From Algoriphagus marincola HL-49 (GTDB taxonomy: Bacteria; Bacteroidota; Bacteroidia; Cytophagales; Cyclobacteriaceae): a stretch of 32,058 bases of DNA. Location of the stretch: the NCBI GenBank assembly GCA_001314815.1, contig LJXT01000032.1, positions 1 to 32,058 on the forward strand. Reading direction: 5' to 3'. The position numbers were made by a program, and so were the translations under genes. Below the pieces are notes generated by a model that saw nothing but the letters and a program-made list of their open reading frames with translations, was not told the DNA's origin and did not search any database. Shown in pieces: positions 1 to 7,130 of the stretch (position 1 is its first letter; each line of letters begins with the position of its first letter).

Positions 1-425
1 AAGGTTCTGAGAACTATGGCAAACTTTGGGGTCACTTGCAGTCTCCTGATTTCTTCGACGCTGCCAACCATCCAACTGCAACTTTTGAAATTACAGAAAT
101 CGAGCCTTTCGCTGCTGGTGATGTAATCTCAGACACGGAGCAATTCGAGACTGAAAATACGCCAATGGCTGCATCTGAGCTTTCTCCTGAAGCTCCTACT
201 CATTGGATCAGCGGAAACTTGACCATGAGAGGTACTTCCAAAAACATCAAGTTCCCAGCTGCAGTTTCAATGGAGAATGGTGTAATTACTGCGAAAGCAG
301 GCTTCAACATTGATCGTACTGAGTGGGGTCTTTCATACGGAGACGAAGCTGATGCTGTTGACAAAGCAAAAGATCAATTTATCTACAATACTGTATCCTT
401 GATGCTTGACGTAAAAGCAAACTAA
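1..425 (+). CDS. YceI family protein (5' end outside window)
   Basis: This is the C-terminal part of a YceI-like lipocalin-fold protein, a family of secreted or periplasmic small proteins thought to bind isoprenoid or other lipophilic molecules. The frame is open from base 3. It reads KLWGHLQSPDFFDAANHPT and then TATFEIT, the classic YceI core (gHLkspdFFda..yPtatFeit). A later stretch, LTMRGTSKNIKFPA, matches the family's 'GnLTirGvtk.v.fp' strand. A TTG at 36 could be read as a start but falls inside the conserved core, so the true start lies upstream of the window. The C-terminus (about 140 residues visible) is intact and ends at TAA 423-425. A strong intrinsic terminator follows directly. 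Family assignment is confident. The ligand and role cannot be told from sequence. Confidence 0.9.
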   Translation, partial: GSENYGKLWGHLQSPDFFDAANHPTATFEITEIEPFAAGDVISDTEQFETENTPMAASELSPEAPTHWISGNLTMRGTSKNIKFPAAVSMENGVITAKAGFNIDRTEWGLSYGDEADAVDKAKDQFIYNTVSLMLDVKAN

Positions 426-447
426 TTACAATCAACCAATTTAAATC

Positions 448-477
448 AAGGGAATTCTTCGGAATTCCCTTTTTTTT
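448..477 (+). terminator. Intrinsic terminator after the YceI gene
   Basis: A perfect 10-bp stem, AAGGGAATTC (448-457) with GAATTCCCTT (462-471), closes a TTCG tetraloop and runs into an unbroken T tract to 477. It lies 22 nt after the YceI stop. The next gene's GTG start is only 5 nt beyond the T tract. Confidence 0.92.
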
Positions 478-482
478 GTATT

Positions 483-1718
483 GTGAACTCACACACCTAT
501 CCATTTTCAGAAGAAAAAGATCTCCCTCATTTACTTCGCTGGATTGATCAAAACTACAGCCACTATCTTTTTACTCAGGGGAATAATCACACCTACCCCA
601 AAGGCCCATTTCCCAATCAAATTCTAGCCGGAAACCAAGCAATCAATTCAATCGAGGAGCTTGAAAAAAGATATTCGAAAGAAGCCTTGGCTGGTATTTT
701 TTCCTATGATTTTAAAAATCAGATCGAGAAACTATCTAGTAAAAACCCGAGTTTCTTTGAGCTACCTGACTTTCTGTTTTTCCAGCCCGAACTCCAGGTA
801 TCCTGGAATAATTTGGAGATCAGTTCTAGCCAGCCATTACCCCCAGAAATTTTCAATCTCGTTTGCCCAAAAGCAAAAACGAAATCAGTTAGCATTCAAT
901 CTCAGACAAGCAAAGATGAATACCTGAAAAATTTTCGAAAGATTCAGGATGAAATCCGTGAGGGCAATACCTATGAGATGAATTTTTGCATCGCGTACCA
1001 AGCGGATTTTGAAGAGTTGGACCCAGTCGATACCTTTCTCAGGTTGAATAAAAAGTCTCCGATGCCATTTGCGGCACTTTTTAAAGGGATGGACAAGTAT
1101 ATTCTATCTGCCTCACCAGAACGTTTCCTGAAAAAAATGGGGAATCAGCTCATCGCCCAGCCGATCAAAGGAACTGCCAAAAGGGGACAAAATGAAGCAG
1201 AAGACCTCGAAAACAAAAAGCAGCTCCATGCAAGTGAGAAAGAACGTGCGGAGAACCTCATGATCACAGACCTCATGCGCAATGACCTATCCAAAGTCTC
1301 GGAAATCGGATCAGTTCGAGTTCCTGAGCTATTCGGTTTATACTCTTTTCCCAGAGTACATCAAATGATCAGTACCGTAACGGCTACCCTCAAGCCAAGT
1401 TCGGCCTTTAGACAAGTCATTGAGGCCACTTTTCCCATGGGAAGCATGACAGGCGCTCCCAAAATCAAAACCATGGAACTCATTGAACAATTCGAAAACT
1501 TTAAAAGAGGCTGGTTCTCAGGAGCCTTGGGTTTTATAAACGAAACTGGGGATTTTGACTTTTCGGTAATAATCAGGAGCATCATCTTAGATCAATCGAG
1601 CAAAAAACTCTATTTTGCTGTAGGCAGTGCCATCACCATCGATGCCGAAGCTGAGCAAGAGTATGATGAATGTCTGCTAAAAGCAAATGCTATCCTGGAG
1701 GTCCTGAGTGGAAAATAA
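483..1718 (+). CDS. pabB: Aminodeoxychorismate synthase component I (PabB)
   Basis: Chorismate-binding enzyme that aminates chorismate to 4-amino-4-deoxychorismate for folate synthesis, normally with a glutamine amidotransferase partner (PabA) in the cytoplasm. Visible motifs: EIREGNTYEMNF (about 157-168), PIKGTAKRG (227-235) with the PabB-type lysine K229 where TrpE has Ala, MITDLMRNDLSKV, and FPMGSMTGAPKIKTMELIE. The PIKGT lysine favours PabB over TrpE. At 411 aa it has the compact length usual in Bacteroidota. The start is taken as GTG 483. No Shine-Dalgarno is visible, and the codon lies just after the upstream terminator, so a slightly later start is possible. It overlaps dinB by 11 nt. 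No pabA or pabC is next to it. Confidence 0.9.
   Translation: MNSHTYPFSEEKDLPHLLRWIDQNYSHYLFTQGNNHTYPKGPFPNQILAGNQAINSIEELEKRYSKEALAGIFSYDFKNQIEKLSSKNPSFFELPDFLFFQPELQVSWNNLEISSSQPLPPEIFNLVCPKAKTKSVSIQSQTSKDEYLKNFRKIQDEIREGNTYEMNFCIAYQADFEELDPVDTFLRLNKKSPMPFAALFKGMDKYILSASPERFLKKMGNQLIAQPIKGTAKRGQNEAEDLENKKQLHASEKERAENLMITDLMRNDLSKVSEIGSVRVPELFGLYSFPRVHQMISTVTATLKPSSAFRQVIEATFPMGSMTGAPKIKTMELIEQFENFKRGWFSGALGFINETGDFDFSVIIRSIILDQSSKKLYFAVGSAITIDAEAEQEYDECLLKANAILEVLSGK
1696..1710 (+). promoter_or_regulatory. Ribosome-binding site deciding the dinB start
   Basis: GGAGG (about 1697-1701) lies 6 nt before GTG 1708, inside the end of pabB. A clear Shine-Dalgarno is uncommon among starts in this window. 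It supports GTG 1708 as the dinB start and suggests re-initiation or coupling with pabB translation. Confidence 0.65.
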
Positions 1719-2808
1719 AGAAAGTAATCCTAGCCAAATCATCCGAAAAATAATCCATGTCGACATGGATGCCTTCTATGCCTCGGTGGAGCAACTGGAC
1801 CATCCTGAATGGCGTGGAAAGCCTCTGGTTGTTGGCGGGAATGCGGCAAGAGGCGTGGTGGCAGCCGCTAGCTATGAAGCGCGAAAATATGGAATTCACT
1901 CAGCCATGTCCTCCGTTTTGGCAGCTAGGAAATGTCCGCATCTGATTTTTGCCCCCCATCGATTCGACCGCTATCGGGAGCTTTCTAGGCAGATCAGGGA
2001 AATATTCTTTGAATACACTGACTTGGTCGAGCCCCTTTCTTTGGATGAAGCATTTTTGGATGTGACGGAAAATAAAATGGGGCTCAAATCCGCCATTTTA
2101 ATCGCCAGGCAGATACGGCAAAAAATCAAAGAAAAAACAGGGCTGAATGCCTCAGCCGGGGTCAGCTATAATAAATTTTTGGCAAAAATCGCTTCGGACC
2201 TTAATAAGCCCAATGGACAAGCGGTGATTTTGCCTGAAGAAGCACAAGAGTTTTTAGAGAATCTGCCGATCAAAAAGTTCTTTGGAATAGGAAAGGTCAC
2301 AGCCGAAAAAATGGAAAAGCTCGGGATATTCAATGGCAAAGATCTCAAGGAATTTTCCCTCCAATTCCTCACCAAGAAATTTGGCAAGTCCGGCCTTCAC
2401 TACTACAATATCGTGCGGGGAATTCACCTGTCGGAGGTTCAGCCTCACCGAGTCCGAAAGAGTCTCAGTGCAGAAAACACCTTCGAAAAGGACATCATCA
2501 GCCTAGCGGAAATGGAAATGGAATTGAAATCAATTTTCGAGGAGGTAATCAAGCGAACCCAAAAAGGAGGAATCAAAGGCAGAACGGTGACGCTCAAGCT
2601 TAAATACGCTGACTTTACCCAACAGACTCGGAGCAAAACCTTGGAACAGTATCCCGAACCGGCTCAAATCTGGGAAGTGGGTCTAGAGTTGCTAAGGCAG
2701 GAAGAAATCCCCAAACCTATCCGGCTCTTGGGGCTTGGACTGTCCAACCTCAATATCACTGAAGAACAGGTGCATTTTGGAGAGCAACTGAAAATCCCTT
2801 TCGAATAA
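1708..2808 (+). CDS. dinB: DNA polymerase IV (Y-family, DinB)
   Basis: Error-prone translesion DNA polymerase. The palm motif HVDMDAFYASVEQ (D19, D21) and the second metal site SLDEAFLDVT (D113, E114) are intact, as are the steric-gate area FY (23-24), the helix-hairpin-helix region FFGIGKVTAEKMEKLGI (about 191-207) and a little-finger domain after about residue 240. The last residues, EQLKIPFE, look like a C-terminal beta-clamp binding peptide (QLxxPF type). At 366 aa it is full length. It starts at GTG 1708 inside the end of pabB with a good GGAGG, so the two are probably co-transcribed and coupled. It converges on the aminotransferase with only 3 nt between the stops. No SOS-type operator was recognised. 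Confidence 0.95.
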   Translation: MENKESNPSQIIRKIIHVDMDAFYASVEQLDHPEWRGKPLVVGGNAARGVVAAASYEARKYGIHSAMSSVLAARKCPHLIFAPHRFDRYRELSRQIREIFFEYTDLVEPLSLDEAFLDVTENKMGLKSAILIARQIRQKIKEKTGLNASAGVSYNKFLAKIASDLNKPNGQAVILPEEAQEFLENLPIKKFFGIGKVTAEKMEKLGIFNGKDLKEFSLQFLTKKFGKSGLHYYNIVRGIHLSEVQPHRVRKSLSAENTFEKDIISLAEMEMELKSIFEEVIKRTQKGGIKGRTVTLKLKYADFTQQTRSKTLEQYPEPAQIWEVGLELLRQEEIPKPIRLLGLGLSNLNITEEQVHFGEQLKIPFE

Positions 2809-2811
2809 TTC

Positions 2812-4116
2812 CTAGCTATTCAAATAAGACTCAATGGCCTTTCCTAGCCGAGCGAAGGTATCCTTAAAAATCTCCTGATTTTCCTCCAATAGCGTCACTC
2901 GAAATCCCCGCAAATCCGAACAAAAAGAAGAAATCGGAACGACACAAATCCGTTCAGCAGCTAATAAATAATAGACAAATCGCTTATCCAATGGCATATT
3001 GGGTTCAGTAAGCCAAGAATCCAGTAAATCCTTCAATTTCTGGTCTTCGATCGGCAAAAACTGATTTTCAGAAAGTCTCCCTTCCTCAAAAACGATGGTA
3101 TTGTAAAAAGCCCCCTGGGTTGGATTAAACTTGATTCCATCAATTTCACCCAAAATCTCCCGCATCCAGTCGCTTCGCTTCCCGATTTGCTTATTGGCAT
3201 CCTCGCGGTAGGCATGGTATTCCGGATGACTCATGATTTTCGGAATTGCCAGCTGGGGTAAAATTGTGGAGCAAACCTCAATCATCTTGGCATTTTCCAA
3301 TGTCTGGCAGAGCTTGGAAAATTCTACCGATGCTTCCCGATTGTAAAACTCCATCCATCCGCATCTTGCACCGGGCCAAGGGAATTCCTTGGAAATTCCT
3401 TTCAATGAAATTGCAGGACGGTTTCCGATTACTTCAGCAAGGGCGACTGCTTTGATGCCATTGTAGGTAATATTCTGATAGATCTCATCAGCGATTAGCA
3501 GAAGCTTAAATTCCTCTGCTATTTGTACAAAGCCTTCCAAAATCTCCTTGGGATACACCATCCCGGTTGGATTGTCGGGATTGATAATCAGAATCCCGAC
3601 GATGGAGGGATTATATTTGACTTTCAGATACAGGTCCTCCATGTCCGGAAGCCACTGATTATCCGGATCGAGTTTGTAGGTAATTGGAGCCGCATTGGCA
3701 TGAGCAGCCTCTGCAGAGCTATGGGTAGAGTATGCGGGAGAAGGACCGATGATCCGGGCTGTTGGCACCAAAAATTGATACAATTTGGCGATGGCATCTC
3801 CTAGCCCATTGAAGAATAAAACATCTTCCGCTGAAATTTGAGCGCCTCTTTTTTCATTATTGAGATCAGCAAGAAATCTCCTAGTTTCCAGAACCCCTTT
3901 GGAGTCGGCATATCCGTAGGTTTGATCTTCCTTGAGCAGCTCGGCAATGATGGATTTCATCCAGTCTGGAATCTGATTACTCTTCTGGATTGGATCCCCA
4001 ATATTCTCCCACGTCATCCCATAGCCCAAGGCCTCGATTTGCCTTGCTTTCTTGACAATTCCACGAATTTCATAGGAGAGTTCTTCGGCTCCTGGCCTGA
4101 GGAGTAGCTGTCTCAT
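2812..4116 (-). CDS. PLP-dependent class I/II aminotransferase
   Basis: Fold-type I aminotransferase of the aspartate/alanine group, transferring amino groups between amino acids and 2-oxo acids with pyridoxal phosphate. Numbered from ATG 4116: GDPI (40-43), NPDNPTG (179-185) with the PLP-contacting Asn, IADEIY (208-213) with the PLP Asp, and SLKGISKEFPWPGARCGW with Schiff-base Lys243 and a following Arg. The open frame extends to 4215, but the extra 33 residues are hydrophobic and unlike the family. The protein-like sequence begins at MRQLLLRPGAEELSYEIRGI, which gives 434 aa. The FPWPGARCGW segment resembles proteins annotated as alanine- or aspartate-type transaminases in Bacteroidota. The substrate is not determinable. 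Confidence 0.87.
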   Translation of the reverse strand: MRQLLLRPGAEELSYEIRGIVKKARQIEALGYGMTWENIGDPIQKSNQIPDWMKSIIAELLKEDQTYGYADSKGVLETRRFLADLNNEKRGAQISAEDVLFFNGLGDAIAKLYQFLVPTARIIGPSPAYSTHSSAEAAHANAAPITYKLDPDNQWLPDMEDLYLKVKYNPSIVGILIINPDNPTGMVYPKEILEGFVQIAEEFKLLLIADEIYQNITYNGIKAVALAEVIGNRPAISLKGISKEFPWPGARCGWMEFYNREASVEFSKLCQTLENAKMIEVCSTILPQLAIPKIMSHPEYHAYREDANKQIGKRSDWMREILGEIDGIKFNPTQGAFYNTIVFEEGRLSENQFLPIEDQKLKDLLDSWLTEPNMPLDKRFVYYLLAAERICVVPISSFCSDLRGFRVTLLEENQEIFKDTFARLGKAIESYLNS

Positions 4117-4182
4117 AGTGTAATAGGCTGGTTGGTGAAAAATTTCGTCACAAAGAAAAGGAAAAGTAAGGTGAATTTTTAA

Positions 4183-4314
4183 ATGCCAGACAAAAAGGAA
4201 AATCCAGAAGCTCACGAAACTTCTTTCAGCTTAAGAGGTTTACCCAAAGGATTTTCCAACTTGATTATATCCTTTGCGTTTACCTATTTTATTGCCCGAT
4301 TCTCTTCCTGTTAA
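4183..4314 (+). CDS. Possible 43-aa single-pass membrane protein
   Basis: A small open frame, ATG 4183 to TAA 4312-4314, encodes a hydrophilic N-terminus (MPDKKENPEAHETSFS...) followed by a hydrophobic C-terminal segment NLIISFAFTYFIARF that could span the membrane. A GGTG lies about 9 nt upstream. It is in the same frame as the metallophosphoesterase that starts at 4330, separated by one TAA and 15 nt. It could be a real small protein translated ahead of that gene or a chance frame. No family is recognised. Confidence 0.4.
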   Translation: MPDKKENPEAHETSFSLRGLPKGFSNLIISFAFTYFIARFSSC

Positions 4315-4329
4315 AACTCTTATTTCTCA

Positions 4330-5550
4330 GTGGTTTTTATCCGTATTCTATTCTTCCTGCTCTTTCTAGGGCTTATTGATTGGTATTCTTACCAAGCCTT
4401 CAAAACACTCTTTCCAAACCAAAACTGGGTCAAAATCGGATTCTGGACATTTTCAATTGGGATTTACCTATTCGCCATCTTCGTTTTCCTGACTTTTGAC
4501 CGAATCAATGTTGGTTTGAATTTCGGAAGGCTAATCTCCCTTCTGGTACTTTCTATCCTTCCCAAGCTGATTATTCTGGTTTTTCTTTTCGGAGAAGATA
4601 TCACGCGTATTGCTAGAGGTGTTTTTCAATCGATCAGTGGAACTAACAATGGGGATTTCTTACCAGAGCGACGGAAATTTATCAGTCAAACCGCCCTGCT
4701 ACTTTCTGCCATTCCTTTTTTGGGAACCCTGCATGGGGTACTGATTGGAAAATACCGCTACCGGGTGATGAAGCATACGCTGGAATTTGATGACCTGCCA
4801 GAGGAATTTGATGGATTTACCATTACCCAAATTTCGGATATTCACTCCGGAAGCTTCGACAACAAGGAGAAACTCGAATACGGAGTGGACCTGATCAATC
4901 AGCAGGAGTCCGATATAATTCTATTTACGGGTGACTTGGTGAATAATCATGCAGGAGAAATGGAACCTTGGATCGGGACTTTCCAAAAGCTAAAGGCCCC
5001 GATGGGTAAGTTTTCCATTTTGGGTAATCATGACTATGGGGACTATGTGGCTTGGCCAAGCAGAGAAGCCAAGGTCCAGAATCTTCAGCGCCTTTGTCAA
5101 ATCCAGGAAGAATTGGGCTTCAAACTTCTTCGAAACGAAAGCATAAAAATTCAAAAAGGTAATTCCAGCATAGACCTAATTGGGGTAGAAAACTGGGGAA
5201 AAGGCTTTGCTCAATACGGGGATCTAAATAAAGCTACAGCCAATCTGGAGGGAAAAAGTTTTAAGATTCTGATGAGTCACGATCCCTCCCACTTTGATGA
5301 GGTAGTCAAAAAATTCTCCCAACTGATCCATCTCACCCTGAGTGGGCATACCCACGGGATGCAGTTTGGAATAGAAATTCCTGGATTTATCAGATGGAGT
5401 CCCGCTTCCCTTCGATATCCGAAATGGGCCGGGCTCTACGAAGAATTGGGCCGCTACCTCCACGTCAATCGGGGTTTTGGATTTTTGGCCTTTCCGGGAA
5501 GAGTGGGAATTTGGCCAGAGATTACGGTGCTGGAGTTGAGGAGGAAATAG
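4330..5550 (+). CDS. Membrane-anchored metallophosphoesterase
   Basis: Calcineurin-like phosphoesterase with an N-terminal membrane domain. Hydrophobic segments are at about 4-16, 38-55, 66-88 and 120-138. The catalytic domain follows, with DIHSG (D170, H172), GDLVNNH (D202), GNHDYGDY (N233, H234), MSHDPSHF and LSGHTHGMQFG, the complete two-metal set. The arrangement resembles YkuE/YaeI-type enzymes, some of which act on lipid-linked phosphates, but the substrate here is unknown. The start is GTG 4330. No nearby in-frame ATG gives a better N-terminus, and VFIRILFFLLFLGLIDW is a plausible first membrane helix. It is followed at 17 bp by a convergent propeller gene. Confidence 0.9.
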   Translation: MVFIRILFFLLFLGLIDWYSYQAFKTLFPNQNWVKIGFWTFSIGIYLFAIFVFLTFDRINVGLNFGRLISLLVLSILPKLIILVFLFGEDITRIARGVFQSISGTNNGDFLPERRKFISQTALLLSAIPFLGTLHGVLIGKYRYRVMKHTLEFDDLPEEFDGFTITQISDIHSGSFDNKEKLEYGVDLINQQESDIILFTGDLVNNHAGEMEPWIGTFQKLKAPMGKFSILGNHDYGDYVAWPSREAKVQNLQRLCQIQEELGFKLLRNESIKIQKGNSSIDLIGVENWGKGFAQYGDLNKATANLEGKSFKILMSHDPSHFDEVVKKFSQLIHLTLSGHTHGMQFGIEIPGFIRWSPASLRYPKWAGLYEELGRYLHVNRGFGFLAFPGRVGIWPEITVLELRRK

Positions 5551-5567
5551 GAATACATTAATATGAC

Positions 5568-6770
5568 CTATGGAAAATCTAACTCTACCCTTTCTTTGAA
5601 TCGAAAAAAGAGTAAAACTGGATTATCATCCCTCTGAATATTTAAAGCTCGCAACCTCTCTAGGTAAGAATTATCTTTTGTTTCAACCTCCTCTAATATA
5701 TCTAATAACATAGGGGCATCTATCATGAATAGATGATATCCTGGTTGAGAACTGAGTTCTACACTAATTCCAATCGAATTGATCCCAGGAATAATAGTCA
5801 AATCATTCTCAATATTTTTTATTGGGTAAGCTATTTGTGACTTTTTATCCCAAATAGCCATTTTAGAGTAAATTCCTTCTCCATAGCCTAAAAACATAAA
5901 GTCAGAATGGACTTGTAAATTATTGGAAAAATAAGCCAAATTAAACTCCCTGGCCATATTGAGCTTACCTAGTTCAGAACCATTACTGATTCTTGAATAA
6001 TCAATCTCCCGCTCTGAAAAGTGCACCCTGTAGATATTTTTGAGCTGATCACTATCAAAATCCAAAAAATATGGATTTTCTGTATCAGAAAAATAAAAAC
6101 CTTCTTTATCCCATTTTGGAAAGATAAGATGATCCTTACCCATCCCATATTTGGATTGATCTTGAGAAAGAAACTTTCCATTTAAATCAATTTGCTTTAA
6201 AACCTTAAAGGACGAATCAAGAATAATAATCTGATTACTTTGATACGATTTATTCTCCCGAGTCAGGTGATACTTACTATTGAACCACTTGAAATCCGTC
6301 AATGGGCCTAGTGTATCTAATTTCAAATCGCGCCCTTTTTTCTCAAAAATGTTTTGAAAAACCAGTTTATTGGTAGCATTACTATAGATAATTATCTCTT
6401 CATCTGATAGGAGCTGTACATCTCTCTGAAATTTATACTCTCCCGGACCTTCACCTTCAGTTCCGATCAGCCTTAATAGATTCCCTTTCCAATCAAATTG
6501 AAAGATTCTCTGAGTGATTTTCCTGTCTGTTATAAGTATTTGCTCTTGATCAAAATACACGTCACTTACCTCCCCGATCAACTCCCTATCATCCAAAGGA
6601 ACTATAAAACAGGTATCAAAAAATTGACTGGCTTTGAAGGTGATCGGCTGGTCAAGGTCAATCAAAATCTCTTTTTCTTCTGTATCAGATCGATACTCCT
6701 GCTCGGAGTTACAGGAAAACAATCCTATGACAATTAAAAAAAGAAAAGATCCTCTAAATATAGACTTCAT
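5568..6770 (-). CDS. 6-bladed beta-propeller lipoprotein (DUF5128/BF3164-like)
   Basis: 400-aa exported lipoprotein. Residues 1-19 are a signal peptide with lipobox LFSC (Cys20), followed by an acidic spacer. The rest shows the propeller pattern typical of Bacteroidota 6-bladed families: a 'FFDTCFIVPLDD' opening strand, ITDRKITQRIFQFDWKGN (a blade with the usual 'D....I..Fd..G..l..IG') and GTEGEGPGEY, the 'G.GPGEf' loop. These proteins are presumed surface or periplasmic recognition modules; no biochemical role is established. The coding sequence is visibly more AT-rich than the housekeeping genes around it. It lies 51 nt downstream of a 65-aa membrane protein on the same strand and may be a late member of the propeller/peptide block. 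Confidence 0.85.
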   Translation of the reverse strand: MKSIFRGSFLFLIVIGLFSCNSEQEYRSDTEEKEILIDLDQPITFKASQFFDTCFIVPLDDRELIGEVSDVYFDQEQILITDRKITQRIFQFDWKGNLLRLIGTEGEGPGEYKFQRDVQLLSDEEIIIYSNATNKLVFQNIFEKKGRDLKLDTLGPLTDFKWFNSKYHLTRENKSYQSNQIIILDSSFKVLKQIDLNGKFLSQDQSKYGMGKDHLIFPKWDKEGFYFSDTENPYFLDFDSDQLKNIYRVHFSEREIDYSRISNGSELGKLNMAREFNLAYFSNNLQVHSDFMFLGYGEGIYSKMAIWDKKSQIAYPIKNIENDLTIIPGINSIGISVELSSQPGYHLFMIDAPMLLDILEEVETKDNSYLERLRALNIQRDDNPVLLFFRFKERVELDFP

Positions 6771-6821
6771 AATTAGTCAGAAAACATCAATAGACTGTAA
6801 GTCATTTTTAAAAAAATCAAC

Positions 6822-7019
6822 CTAGTCTTTACCTTTTTTCAGTCCTTCCCTAAGAGTTACCCACTGAGAAAGAACTATGAAGACCATCGCTATTGCGGTG
6901 AAATTGGGAACTCTATTTTCCTCAATTAACCACAAGCCACTATGCCATAAAGAAAGGCCTCCAATTACCAAAGCAATCAGAATCATGGCTATGTGAAATC
7001 TAAATCTTCGCTGACTCAT
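6822..7019 (-). CDS. Small two-helix membrane protein, unknown function
   Basis: 65 aa. A basic N-terminus (MSQRRFRFH) precedes a hydrophobic helix at about 9-24, a short loop with an acidic turn (LIEENRVPNF), a second helix at about 40-54 and a basic tail (REGLKKGKD). The pattern is that of a genuine two-pass inner-membrane protein with an N-in/C-in topology. No family is recognised. It sits between the CarboxypepD_reg-like gene (111 nt upstream) and the second propeller gene (51 nt downstream), all on the same strand. Confidence is limited because no conserved motif supports it. Confidence 0.6.
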   Translation of the reverse strand: MSQRRFRFHIAMILIALVIGGLSLWHSGLWLIEENRVPNFTAIAMVFIVLSQWVTLREGLKKGKD

Positions 7020-7130
7020 GGGCCGATCAATATTACAAATTAGGGGATTAAATATTCAAGTTGGCGGATTGGAAATCCTATGATGCCTATTCAAGATTAC
7101 AAACTTGAACAGCCGAAGAGTCAAATTCGA

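Noticed and set aside
2254..2636. Open frames antisense to dinB
   Set aside because: They lie wholly within a strongly conserved polymerase gene and show no protein-like features.
4130..4155. Partial GGTGAAA...TCAC repeat upstream of the aminotransferase, recalling site B
   Set aside because: Only the GTGA/TCAC ends pair and the centre differs; likely chance.
4117..4215. 33-residue N-terminal extension of the aminotransferase
   Set aside because: The extra residues are hydrophobic and unlike the family; the conserved sequence begins at the ATG at 4116.
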